Shown piece by piece: positions 1-9,181 of a stretch of 64,000 bases of DNA. Origin of the DNA: Saccharothrix obliqua. Its GTDB lineage: Bacteria > Actinomycetota > Actinomycetes > Mycobacteriales > Pseudonocardiaceae. The notes beneath the pieces were generated by a model. The model ran no database searches. It worked only from the letters and a program-made list of their open reading frames with translations, and was not told the DNA's origin. Made by a program: the position numbers and the translations under genes. Within the stretch, counting starts at the first letter, position 1, and each line of letters opens with the position of its first letter. The DNA lies in contig NZ_JAHXGQ010000001.1 of the NCBI RefSeq assembly GCF_019375475.1, forward strand, positions 496,001 to 560,000, read 5' to 3'.

Positions 1-1206
1 GGCCGCGACAACATCGCGCAGGTCGGCACCGTGTCGTCCCGCGACGAGTCGATCGGCGCGCTGCTCGGCGAGGCCATCGAGAAGGTCGGCGAGGACGGCG
101 TGATCACCGTCGAGGAGTCCTCGACGCTGGCGACCGAACTCCGCATCACCGAGGGCGTGCAGTTCGACAAGGGCTACGTGTCGGCGCACTTCGCCACCGA
201 CCTGGAAGCTCAGGAGACGGTGTTCGAGGACGCCCGCATCCTGCTGCACCGCGAGAAGATCAGCGCCCTGGCCGACCTCCTGCCGGTGCTGGAGAAGGTG
301 GCCGAGGCGGGCAAGCCGCTGGTCATCATCGCCGAGGACGTCGAGGGCGAGGCGCTGTCCACCCTGGTGGTCAACGCCCTGCGCAAGACGCTGCGCGTGG
401 TCGCGGTGAAGGCGCCGTACTTCGGCGACCGCCGCAAGGCGTTCCTGGACGACCTGGCCGTCGTGACCGGCGCGCAGGTCATCTCCGCCGAGGTCGGCCT
501 GAAGCTGTCCGAGGCCGGTCTGGACGTGCTGGGTTCCGCGCGGCGCGTCGTGGTGTCGAAGGACAACACGACGATCGTCGACGGCGCCGGCACCAAGGCC
601 GACGTGACCGCCCGCGCGGAGCAGCTGCGTCGCGAGATCGAGGCCACGGACTCCGACTGGGACCGCGAGAAGCTCCAGGAGCGGCTGGCGAAGCTGTCCG
701 GCGGCATCGCGGTCATCCGGGTCGGCGCGGCCACCGAGACCGAGCTGAAGGAGCGGAAGCACCGCATCGAGGACGCGGTGGCCGCCACCAAGGCCGCGGT
801 CGAGGAGGGCATCGTGCCCGGCGGCGGTTCGGCGCTGGTGCACGCGGCCAAGGTGCTCGACGGCGACCTCGACCTCACCGGTGACGAGGCGACCGGCGTC
901 GGGATCGTGCGCGAGGCGCTCGGCTCGGCCCTGTACTGGATCGCCGCGAACGCCGGGCTGGAAGGCGCGGTCGTGGTCAACAAGGTCCGCGAGCAGGACT
1001 GGGGCTTCGGCCTCAACGCGGCCTCGCTGGTCTACGGCGACCTGCTGGAGGCCGGGATCATCGACCCGGTCAAGGTCACCCGGTCGGCCGTCGCGAACGC
1101 CGCTTCCATCGCCCGCATGGTGCTCACCACGGAGAGCGCCGTCGTGGAGAAGAAGGAAGAGGAGGCCGACGCCGGTCACGGCCACGGCCACGGTCACGGC
1201 CACTGA
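1..1206 (+). CDS. groEL1: 60 kDa chaperonin GroEL1, 5' truncated by the window edge
   Basis: The frame is open from base 1, so only the N-terminal part is missing. About 400 residues cover the end of the first equatorial/intermediate portion, the apical domain and the second equatorial half; the GroEL signature around [18 protein letters not shown] is intact. GroEL forms a double-ring ATP-dependent folding cage capped by GroES. The C-terminus ends in a His-Gly alternation ([10 protein letters not shown]) instead of the Gly-Gly-Met tail of the general chaperonin. That His-rich tail is typical of the actinobacterial GroEL1 paralogue encoded beside groES, so GroEL1 is the likely identity. A strong terminator follows 53 nt after the stop. 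The adjacent whiB gene matches the Mycobacterium groEL1-whiB3 order. Confidence 0.96.
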   Translation, partial: GRDNIAQVGTVSSRDESIGALLGEAIEKVGEDGVITVEESSTLATELRITEGVQFDKGYVSAHFATDLEAQETVFEDARILLHREKISALADLLPVLEKVAEAGKPLVIIAEDVEGEALSTLVVNALRKTLRVVAVKAPYFGDRRKAFLDDLAVVTGAQVISAEVGLKLSEAGLDVLGSARRVVVSKDNTTIVDGAGTKADVTARAEQLRREIEATDSDWDREKLQERLAKLSGGIAVIRVGAATETELKERKHRIEDAVAATKAAVEEGIVPGGGSALVHAAKVLDGDLDLTGDEATGVGIVREALGSALYWIAANAGLEGAVVVNKVREQDWGFGLNAASLVYGDLLEAGIIDPVKVTRSAVANAASIARMVLTTESAVVEKKEEEADAGHGHGHGHGH

Positions 1207-1258
1207 GGCGTTGCGGCTGAGGCGTTACCGCTGAGGGCTCGCTCCGAGCGCTCGCACG

Positions 1259-1290
1259 AAGGGGCGGCACCCGCTTGGGTGCCGCCCCTT
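1259..1290. terminator. Intrinsic terminator between groEL1 and whiB
   Basis: A perfect 14-bp stem (AAGGGGCGGCACCC with its complement) closes a GCTT tetraloop and is followed by a T. It lies between the end of groEL1 and the convergent whiB gene, so it can serve transcripts from both sides. Confidence 0.85.
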
Positions 1291-1625
1291 TCGCACGTCA
1301 CGGTCGCACGTCACGGGCCACCGGCTCGCGGAACGTCGAGCGGCCACGCGGGTTGCCGCTCGATCGGGTGACCGCCGACCCCGTTCGGTCGCGGTCCGGG
1401 TTCGGCTGGTCGCCGGGCCGGTCGGCTGCGGTCCGGTCGGTCGGCGGGTGACCGGCCGCGGCCCGGTCGGTTGGTCGGTGGGCTGTGGGTTCAACCCGGT
1501 CGGGTGCCGCCGGCCGCGCCCCCGGTTGGTCGGGTGGTCGTCGCCGGGCTCCGTCCGGTCGGCTGCCGGCCCGGACGCGCGCGGGGCGTCCCGGCTCAGT
1601 CGTGGAGTTGTCGGTCCGCTGCCGG
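1291..1625. repeat. Non-coding region with degenerate CGGTCGG repeats
   Basis: This 335-bp stretch between the groEL1 terminator and the whiB stop shows no convincing gene. From about 1380 to 1570 it is built of imperfect reiterations of CCGGTCGG/GGTTGGTCGG, the kind of slippage-prone simple sequence seen elsewhere in this window. Reading frames crossing it give only Pro/Arg/Asp-rich translations. Confidence 0.5.
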
Positions 1626-1922
1626 TCAGGTGAGGGCGAGTTGTCGTTTGCGGGCCTTGATGATGCTGTCGCGTTCGGATTCCGAGAGCCCACCCCAGAT
1701 CCCGTAGGGTTCCTGCACCGCCAGCGCGTGCCGCCGGCACATCTCCAGCACGGGACACGACAGGCACACGGCCTTCGCCCGCGCCTCCCGCCTCGCCCGC
1801 GCCGGTCCGCGCTCCCCGTCCGGGTGGAAGAAGAACGCGCTGTCCATCCCGCGGCAGGAGCCGCGCATCTGCCAGTCCCACAGGTCGGCGTTGGGACCGG
1901 GAAGCCTTCGGGTGTCCGCCAT
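1626..1922 (-). CDS. WhiB-family iron-sulfur transcription factor (WhiB3/WhiD-like)
   Basis: A 98-residue Wbl protein. Four cysteines at 23, 53, 56 and 62 give the C-X29-C-X2-C-X5-C pattern that binds a [4Fe-4S] cluster, and the GIWGG turn lies at 74-78, followed by a basic tail (KARKRQ) expected to contact DNA. Wbl proteins act with the housekeeping sigma factor and respond to redox or nitric oxide. An AAGGAGG ribosome site sits 8 nt before the ATG. The position next to groEL1 and near sigD and a bldM-like gene matches Mycobacterium whiB3 and Streptomyces whiD, so a WhiB3/WhiD orthologue is likely. That assignment rests on synteny and remains inference. Confidence 0.93.
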   Translation of the reverse strand: MADTRRLPGPNADLWDWQMRGSCRGMDSAFFFHPDGERGPARARREARAKAVCLSCPVLEMCRRHALAVQEPYGIWGGLSESERDSIIKARKRQLALT

Positions 1923-2108
1923 CGAGACCGCCTCCTTGGCCCACTGACGTGAACTGCTCCATTCGGCTTAACGATGATCCACCGTAGAACCGCGCCAAAA
2001 CTTGTTCAAGGGGGTCGCCGTCAGAAAGATGGCAATTCATTCGATGGGTGATCAATCGGCGTCACCCCAGGAGTTGCCGGTGACGTCAGGTGAACGGACC
2101 ATGTCCCC

Positions 2109-3119
2109 GTGATGACGCCACCCGACCACACCGCGGCGACGTCCGAAGGCGAGCGGGAACCCGTTGCGGCAGAGGATGATCCTGCGCATTCGGTGACCTT
2201 GTCGGTGGCCGCGGTGGCCCGCCGGCTCGGCGTCGCGCCCGCTACCCTGCGCACCTGGGACCGCCGCTACGGCCTCGGACCCAGTGATCACACAACCGGG
2301 CGACACCGCAAGTACGCGCCGAAGGACGTGGCGCGACTGGAGCTGATGCAGCGGGCGTTGCTGCGGGGCGCGTCGAGCGCGGAGGCGGCCAAGTACGCGT
2401 TGTCCGCACCGGCGCAGCCGCCCCGGCTGACCGCCGCGCCCGTGCTGACCGGGGGAGAGGTCGACGGCGTCGCGCCGGCCGCGGGCGGGCGCGGGTTGAA
2501 GCTGCCGGGCGCGAGCAGGCTCGCCCGGGGCGTCGGCCGGGCCGCGTTGGCGATGGACTCGGCGGCGGTCCAGCTGCTGCTCGCGGACTCCGTCGAGCAG
2601 GACGGGGTGATCGCCACGTGGAACGACGTGGTCCGCCCGGTGCTGGCGGCCATCGCCGCCCGGTGGGAGCACTCGGGCGCGGGCGTCGAGGTGTCGCACC
2701 TGCTGGACGAGTGCGTCATGGCGGCGATGGTGCGGGCCACGCCGATCGTCGCCGAGCCGCGCAACCACCGGCCCGTGCTGCTCGCGTGCATGCCGGAGGA
2801 ACGCCACAACCTGCCGCTCTACCCGTTGGCGGCGGTGCTCGCGGGGCGGGGGATCGGGATCCGCCAGCTCGGCGCGGCGCTGCCGCTGGACGCCCTGGCG
2901 GCGGCGGTGCGGCGGACCGCGCCGGCGGCGGTCGTGCTGTGGGCGCAGCTGCCGCGCTACGCCGATCCGGGTGCGGTGTCGGCGTTGCCGCGGACGCGCC
3001 AGCAGGTGCGGGTGTTCGTCGGCGGGCCGGGGTGGGCGCGCGGGATCGTGCCGTCGCCGGCGGAGCGGATCAACGACCTGGCGGAGGCGGCGGACGCGGT
3101 GGAACGCGCCGTGTGCTGA
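2109..3119 (+). CDS. MerR-family regulator with C-terminal cobalamin-binding-like domain
   Basis: 336 residues from a GTG immediately followed by an ATG; either could be used. Residues 30-100 form a MerR-type winged helix (VAAVARRLGVAPATLRTWDR, then the RHRKYAPKDVARLELM wing and helix). The C-terminal 180 residues resemble the helical plus Rossmann-like B12-binding module of CarH/LitR proteins. The cobalamin loop normally reads (E/D)-x-H-x-x-G; here it is ERHNLP, so the His is present and the Gly is replaced by Pro. DNA binding is well supported. Corrinoid or light sensing is only a family-level possibility. It is divergent from whiB across about 190 bp, so the two may share a control region. 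Confidence 0.8.
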   Translation: MMTPPDHTAATSEGEREPVAAEDDPAHSVTLSVAAVARRLGVAPATLRTWDRRYGLGPSDHTTGRHRKYAPKDVARLELMQRALLRGASSAEAAKYALSAPAQPPRLTAAPVLTGGEVDGVAPAAGGRGLKLPGASRLARGVGRAALAMDSAAVQLLLADSVEQDGVIATWNDVVRPVLAAIAARWEHSGAGVEVSHLLDECVMAAMVRATPIVAEPRNHRPVLLACMPEERHNLPLYPLAAVLAGRGIGIRQLGAALPLDALAAAVRRTAPAAVVLWAQLPRYADPGAVSALPRTRQQVRVFVGGPGWARGIVPSPAERINDLAEAADAVERAVC

Positions 3120-3160
3120 GGGTTCGCCGGGATGTCGGGGTGCGCCCGCACAATGACGGG

Positions 3161-4579
3161 GTGGACCCACTTCGAGCCGCGGCGTTCGGGGACCGGCCCG
3201 GGGCGGACGTGTGGGAGGCCGCCGCGGGCGGGTCGCCGCGTGAGCGCTGGTTGGCGGCGGTCGTGCTGGGTGCGCAGGGTCGTTACGCGGCGGCGGCGAC
3301 GGTGCTCACCGCGTTGATCGGGTCGGGTGACGGGTTGTTCGCGTCGCTGGCCGCGTCCACTTTCGCGTCGCATCGGCGGCAGTTGGGCGCGCACGGCCCG
3401 GCACGCCGCCTGGACGCCCTGGCCCTGGCCACCGCGCCGCCGGCACCCGCCCCCTCGACCGGAACGGCGCAGGGCGGGCCGCCAATCGAGACCGCCCGGA
3501 GCGCCGCAATGCGGACCGCGGACACCCCCGGCGCGCCCCCATGGGAGGGACCGCCAGGCGTGCGGGTCGTGCCGGCCACCCGGTCGGCGGGCCGCCGTTC
3601 GGCCCCGCCCACCCAACCGGGCGAGGACCCATCACCCACTCGTCCGGCGGCGACCGGCGTCGCCCGGTCCGGTGGCGACGTCCCGGCCACCGGACACGGC
3701 CGTCCAGCCGGCTGGGAGCACGCCGAACCGGTGCCGGCTGCCGGACCGGCGCGGGAGGACCCGGGGCCGAGCGCGGACGCCCGACCGAGCGCGGACCGGG
3801 GGGCGGCCGGAGGTGCCGGGCAGTCCGCCGACCTGGGCTGGAACGCCGACCCGGGACCGAGCGCGGACCCGGGGATGAGCGCCGACCCGGGCCGGACCGG
3901 CGATCCGGGACCGGCGGAGCGGGGGCGGGCCGGTGGTCCCGGGCTGTCCGCCGGCGCGGGGTGGTCCGGCGACCCCGACGGCGTGGACGCGGCCGGGGCG
4001 CTGGCCGACGCGTTGCTGGGCCTCGCCGCCGACGCGCTCGGCGCCGGCCGCCTGGTCGAGGCACGCCGCCTGCACGCCCGCGTCGCGCCGACGAGCTGGC
4101 GGACCGCCGTGCGCGTGCACTGGGTGGCCGCCGAACTGGCACTCGCCTCCGGCCGCCCGGAGGCGGCGGTGGGGCCGGCGGAGGCCGCGGTGCGGCTCGC
4201 CGGAGCGGCCGGTGGAACGCGACACCTGCTCAAGTCCCGGCTCGTCCTGGGGACCGCGCTCGTGGTGTGGGGGACACCCGAAAGCGTCGAACGGGGCATC
4301 GACATCCTTCGCTGTGACCTAAATCACACTCACCGCCACGGGCTCCTCTCGTTGTCCTGGCCGATGGCGTACGTGCTCCTGACCAGTCCGGTCGTCCGCA
4401 ATCCTGCGGAGACCACGAGTGTCCGGAATGCGGTCGTCAACGCTCTGAGCTGCACGTTACGCAGGGCTGATCCAATTGGCCGCCAACTCGCGGCCAACTC
4501 TCCGTGGATTCCGACGGCGCTGCTCCGTTCCGGGGAACCCCCGAACGCAGACCCTCAGACGAACTTCTTGACGGATTAA
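3161..4579 (+). CDS. Hypothetical protein with conserved ends and a low-complexity middle
   Basis: 472 residues from the GTG at 3161. The N-terminal 90 residues (DVWEAAAGGSPRERWLAAVV onward) and the C-terminal 210 residues look like Ala/Leu-rich helical-hairpin (TPR-like) sequence. The ~170 residues between them are Pro/Gly/Ala/Ser-rich with reiterated SADPG and NADPG units, suggesting an in-frame expansion. Base composition drops near the 3' end (from about 4320), where codon choice is less GC-biased. Genes at this position between whiB and sigD in Mycobacterium are also uncharacterised. A role in the neighbouring developmental regulon is plausible by location only. No enzymatic motif is visible. 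Confidence 0.75.
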   Translation: MDPLRAAAFGDRPGADVWEAAAGGSPRERWLAAVVLGAQGRYAAAATVLTALIGSGDGLFASLAASTFASHRRQLGAHGPARRLDALALATAPPAPAPSTGTAQGGPPIETARSAAMRTADTPGAPPWEGPPGVRVVPATRSAGRRSAPPTQPGEDPSPTRPAATGVARSGGDVPATGHGRPAGWEHAEPVPAAGPAREDPGPSADARPSADRGAAGGAGQSADLGWNADPGPSADPGMSADPGRTGDPGPAERGRAGGPGLSAGAGWSGDPDGVDAAGALADALLGLAADALGAGRLVEARRLHARVAPTSWRTAVRVHWVAAELALASGRPEAAVGPAEAAVRLAGAAGGTRHLLKSRLVLGTALVVWGTPESVERGIDILRCDLNHTHRHGLLSLSWPMAYVLLTSPVVRNPAETTSVRNAVVNALSCTLRRADPIGRQLAANSPWIPTALLRSGEPPNADPQTNFLTD

Positions 4580-4659
4580 GCACCGGATCGTGTCAAGGTT
4601 CTGCCCCTAGCGTCCGATAGGGGAAGTGGAACGTCACTCGGCTGCAGGAAGGAGTCCCC

Positions 4660-5256
4660 GTGACCACGGTCCTTATATGCGACGACCGGCGCAGTGTGCG
4701 GGAGGGTCTCACCCGCGTGATGTCGGCTGTCCCCGGGGTTAGCCGCATCGACTGCGTAGCGCACGGTGACGAGTTGTTGGCGCGCTTCTCCCGTCAGCCG
4801 GTCGACGTGGTGCTGGTGGGAACCCAGCGCGCCGTCCCGACCGGGGTCGAAGCGACCCGTCGGCTCGTCTCGGCCAACCCGCAGGCAAACGTCATCGTGT
4901 TCGGCGCTCCGGACGACGCGGGCAGCATCGCCGCCGCGATCGCCGGTGGCGCGCGTGGCTACCTCCGCTGGGACGCCTCGCGCCCCGAGCTGGTGGCCGC
5001 GCTCGCGCACACGTTGGCGAGCACCTCGGTGCCCGCACCGCGCCAGCCGTCCGACCCGGGGGTCCAGCTCACCGAGCGGGAACTCCAGGTGCTGCGCGGC
5101 ATGAGCCAGGGCAAGAGCAACGGGCAGATCGGCCGCGAGCTGTACCTGTCGGAGGACACCGTCAAGACCCACGCCCGCCGGCTGTTCCGCAAGCTCGGCG
5201 TCCGTGACCGCGCCCAAGCCGTCGCGCACGGCTTCCGGCGCGGGCTCGTCTCGTAA
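4660..5256 (+). CDS. bldM: BldM-like atypical response regulator (NarL/LuxR family)
   Basis: 198 residues: receiver domain (1-115) and LuxR-type HTH (135-198, LTERELQVLRGMSQGKSNGQ and TVKTHARRLFRKLG). The whole length aligns with Streptomyces BldM as remembered, and the neighbourhood (groEL1, whiB, sigD, guaB) is shared, so bldM is a good name. The phosphorylation pocket is lost: residue 54, the acceptor Asp, is Gly (VVLVGTQRA); the conserved Thr/Ser near 82 is Gly; the conserved Lys before DAS is Trp104. The two acidic residues at 8-9 remain. It must therefore act without phosphorylation. BldM controls development as a homodimer or with WhiI; target genes here are unknown. A GGAAGGAG site precedes the start. 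Confidence 0.88.
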   Translation: MTTVLICDDRRSVREGLTRVMSAVPGVSRIDCVAHGDELLARFSRQPVDVVLVGTQRAVPTGVEATRRLVSANPQANVIVFGAPDDAGSIAAAIAGGARGYLRWDASRPELVAALAHTLASTSVPAPRQPSDPGVQLTERELQVLRGMSQGKSNGQIGRELYLSEDTVKTHARRLFRKLGVRDRAQAVAHGFRRGLVS

Positions 5257-5290
5257 CCCCGGGCCGCGACCGGGTACTCCTTCCTCCGGT

Positions 5291-5320
5291 CAGCCCGGCG
5301 ACCCCCGCGTCGCCGGGCTG
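5291..5320 (+). terminator. Terminator after the bldM-like gene
   Basis: A perfect 12-bp stem (CAGCCCGGCGAC and its complement) with a CCCCGC loop, followed by ATTCGTTT, lies 35 nt after the bldM-like stop. Confidence 0.85.
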
Positions 5321-5365
5321 ATTCGTTTGCGCCGGCCCAGGGCGTGACGGCCCGTCATGCAGGGC

Positions 5366-5382
5366 CTTAAGACCCCCTTAAG
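5366..5382. promoter_or_regulatory. Paired CTTAAG palindromes upstream of sigD
   Basis: Two CTTAAG hexamers are separated by ACCCC, so they repeat at an 11-bp centre-to-centre distance, one helical turn. They lie about 115 bp before the sigD start in an otherwise GC-rich spacer. The spacing suits a dimeric regulator, but no known binding motif is claimed. Confidence 0.3.
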
Positions 5383-5497
5383 CGACCATCCGGGCAGCGG
5401 ACCGGTACGGTAAGCGTCACCGGTACGGGCGACATCGGTCGGTTCGTGCCGTTCGTTGTCGGTACGCCTACACGTAACACCAGGGCTGTTGTCTGCG

Positions 5498-6070
5498 ATG
5501 ACCAACTTGGGGGACGGACTGGACGCCGAAGTGGGCGCGGCCGTCGATGGCGACCGCCACGCAATCGAGCGGCTGCTGGCATCCATTCGTCCCTTGGTGG
5601 TGCGGTACTGCCGCGCCAGAGTCGGAAGGCAGGAGAGGTCTTTCGCTTCGGCGGACGACGTGGCCCAGGAGGTGTGTCTCGCGGTGCTGACGGCCTTGCC
5701 CAGCTATCGCGACCAGGGTCGGCCGTTCTTGGCGTTCGTCTACGGGATCGCCGCGCACAAGGTCGCCGACGCGCATCGCTCAGCCGCCCGGAACCGGTCG
5801 GAACCGGTCCCGGAGGTGCCCGACGCCCCCGAGACGGAAGCCGGTCCGGAACAGCGCGCCATGCAGGGCGAGCTGTCCGGCCGCATGGCCCAGCTCCTGA
5901 AGATCCTGCCGGAGAAGCAGCGGGAGATCCTGCTGCTCCGAGTGGTCGTCGGCCTGTCGGCCGAGGAGACCGCCGACGCCGTCGGTTCCACGCCGGGCGC
6001 GGTGCGGGTGGCGCAGCACCGCGCCTTGGCCCGCCTCCGCAAGACGTTGGCAGCGGAGGAGGTGGTCTGA
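5498..6070 (+). CDS. sigD: ECF RNA polymerase sigma factor SigD
   Basis: 190 residues from the ATG at 5498. A longer form from TTG 5456 is open but adds unconserved residues. Region 2 (about 20-90) contains RPLVVRYCRARVGRQERSFA and GRPFLAFVYGIAAHKVADAH, nearly identical to Mycobacterium SigD as remembered. Region 4 (about 130-180) contains LPEKQREILLLRVVVGLSAE and a recognition helix near GAVRVAQHRALARLRK. SigD directs RNA polymerase to a stationary-phase/stress regulon. The stop codon abuts the GTG of the next gene, its anti-sigma factor, so the pair is co-transcribed and probably translationally coupled. Confidence 0.95.
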   Translation: MTNLGDGLDAEVGAAVDGDRHAIERLLASIRPLVVRYCRARVGRQERSFASADDVAQEVCLAVLTALPSYRDQGRPFLAFVYGIAAHKVADAHRSAARNRSEPVPEVPDAPETEAGPEQRAMQGELSGRMAQLLKILPEKQREILLLRVVVGLSAEETADAVGSTPGAVRVAQHRALARLRKTLAAEEVV

Positions 6071-7015
6071 GTGGCCGACCAGCACGAGAAGGGCGATGGA
6101 CGAGTCGTGCGCGGACGAGACGAGAGAACCCCGCTCACTTCGGAAGACCCCCCGGTGGAGCCCGGTGACGACCTCGCCGGCATCCGGGCGGACGACGCGC
6201 TGCTGGACGCGCTTGGTGGGCGTGGCCAGACGGAGGCGCTCGTCGACGACGAGCTGAACGCGCTGCTGCTCGCGTGGCGGCGCGAGGTGGACAGCCGCCC
6301 CGTGGGCGAGCTGGTCGACACCGACACCGCCGTGGCGACCATCGCCGCGGCCCGCCCGCAGCAGCGCAGGCACCGCTTCCTGATCCCCCTCGCGAGCGCC
6401 GCCGCCGTGCTGGCGATCGCGTTCACCGGCGTCAGCCTGGTCGCGCGGGACGCCCAGCCGGGCGACGCGCTGTGGGGCCTGACCCGGGTGCTCTACTCGG
6501 AGCACGCGCGCTCCGTGGAGGCCGCCGTGACCGTCCGGACCGACCTGGACACCGCCCGCATCGCGTTGCGCGAGGGCCGGTACGGCGACGCCCGCTCGCT
6601 GCTGGACCGCGCCGGCCAGGTGCTGCCGTCCATCTCGGTGGACGACGGCAAGGCCGACCTGGAGGAGAAGCACGGCAACCTGTGGCGCGAGCTGACCAGC
6701 ACGACGCCGCCGCCGGCGAGCACGCCCGCCGGCCACTCCTCGTCGTCCGCGCCCCTGGCGCCGACGACCACCAGCGCCCCGTCCTCGGTGACCCCGGCGC
6801 CGTCCACCACCGACGCCACCACCACGACGCAGCCGACACCCACGACGACGACCACGCCGACCACGAACGGCACGGTCCCGACGAGCAACACCCAGACGAG
6901 CGGCGGCAACGAGTCCCGCGGCGAGCCCGGCGGCGGCAACACCGGTCAGGTGGGCAACAACACCGGCAACAGCGGCAACAACAGCAACAACACCGCCGCG
7001 ACCGGCGGCAACTGA
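6071..7015 (+). CDS. rsdA: Membrane anti-sigma-D factor RsdA
   Basis: 314 residues, GTG start directly after the sigD stop. The N-terminal cytoplasmic part (about 35-95) holds the acidic RsdA segment (DDLAGIRADDALLDALGG and TEALVDDELNALLLAWRREV) that grips SigD. One transmembrane helix follows at about 104-123 (RFLIPLASAAAVLAIAFTGV). Outside lie a conserved helical domain (to ~215) and a Thr/Pro/Asn-rich low-complexity tail. In Mycobacterium, RsdA is cleaved and degraded by the Clp protease to release SigD. The fused gene order and homology make the assignment firm; the proteolytic control is transferred from the family. Confidence 0.93.
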   Translation: MADQHEKGDGRVVRGRDERTPLTSEDPPVEPGDDLAGIRADDALLDALGGRGQTEALVDDELNALLLAWRREVDSRPVGELVDTDTAVATIAAARPQQRRHRFLIPLASAAAVLAIAFTGVSLVARDAQPGDALWGLTRVLYSEHARSVEAAVTVRTDLDTARIALREGRYGDARSLLDRAGQVLPSISVDDGKADLEEKHGNLWRELTSTTPPPASTPAGHSSSSAPLAPTTTSAPSSVTPAPSTTDATTTTQPTPTTTTTPTTNGTVPTSNTQTSGGNESRGEPGGGNTGQVGNNTGNSGNNSNNTAATGGN

Positions 7016-7025
7016 AGGACTCCCG

Positions 7026-7061
7026 CGAACGCCCGCGCCCGGACCGGGGTGCGGGCGTTCG
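7026..7061. terminator. Bidirectional terminator between rsdA and the DUF5319 gene
   Basis: An 11-bp perfect stem (CGAACGCCCGC and its complement) encloses a 14-nt loop. It lies between the convergent rsdA and DUF5319 genes. Confidence 0.8.
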
Positions 7062-7103
7062 GCGTTCCGGTGTGACGAGTGATTCGTCACATCCCGAGCG
7101 GCG

Positions 7104-7499
7104 TCAGCGCGCGCTCTCGGTCGCCGTCACGCCGTCCGCGTAGCCCCGGCAATACTCCCAGCTGACGTACGCCGCCGGGTCCGGGTCGTACGCGGGCTCG
7201 TGCGGGCGCATCCGCCCGTCCGACAGCAGCTGCTCCAGGCTGGACCGCAGCAGCGCCCAGTCGTGGTAGTGCGGCTCCTGGCACTCGCCGCAGTCCACGA
7301 CGATGCCTCTGACGCCGCGGTGTTCCAGCAGCGCCTGGTAGACGGCCAGGTCGCTCAGGTCGCCGATCAGCTCCGCCCGCTCGACGTCGTCCATCGGCGG
7401 GTGGTCGTGATCGTCTTCCGGGTGCCCCAGGGCCCGCGCGGGGTCCTCGGGGTCGCCCGCGAACGGGTCTGGTGGCAACGCGTCGTGCGGCACGACCAC
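7104..7499 (-). CDS. DUF5319 domain protein
   Basis: About 131 residues of an acidic conserved actinobacterial protein; starts at GTG 7499 or GTG 7493 are both possible. It shows the family features LPPDPFAGDPEDPA near the N-terminus, LSDLAVYQALLEHRGVRGIV, a Cys-X2-Cys pair (DCGECQEPHYHDW) and RPHEPAYDPDP...YCRGYADG near the end. The two close Cys with neighbouring His residues could bind a metal. The Mycobacterium counterpart (Rv3412) occupies the same slot between rsdA and guaB2. No biochemical role is known to me. Confidence 0.9.
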   Translation of the reverse strand: MVVPHDALPPDPFAGDPEDPARALGHPEDDHDHPPMDDVERAELIGDLSDLAVYQALLEHRGVRGIVVDCGECQEPHYHDWALLRSSLEQLLSDGRMRPHEPAYDPDPAAYVSWEYCRGYADGVTATESAR

Positions 7500-7547
7500 G
7501 CACGGTACCGGCAGGACCCCCGACCACGTCCAGATACCATGGGCTGA

Positions 7548-9134
<1,587 letters not shown>

Positions 9135-9181
9135 CGGATCAGGACCACCTGGCTCCGCCCGCTCCACGAGAGGACTAACAA

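Noticed and set aside
1298..1693. Minus-strand ORF downstream of whiB
   Set aside because: Its Pro/Arg/Asp-rich translation derives from the CGGTCGG reiterations and overlaps the end of whiB in another frame.
4576..5229. A 217-codon minus-strand frame opposite the bldM-like gene
   Set aside because: The plus strand encodes an unmistakable receiver-LuxR protein; the opposite frame has no family features.
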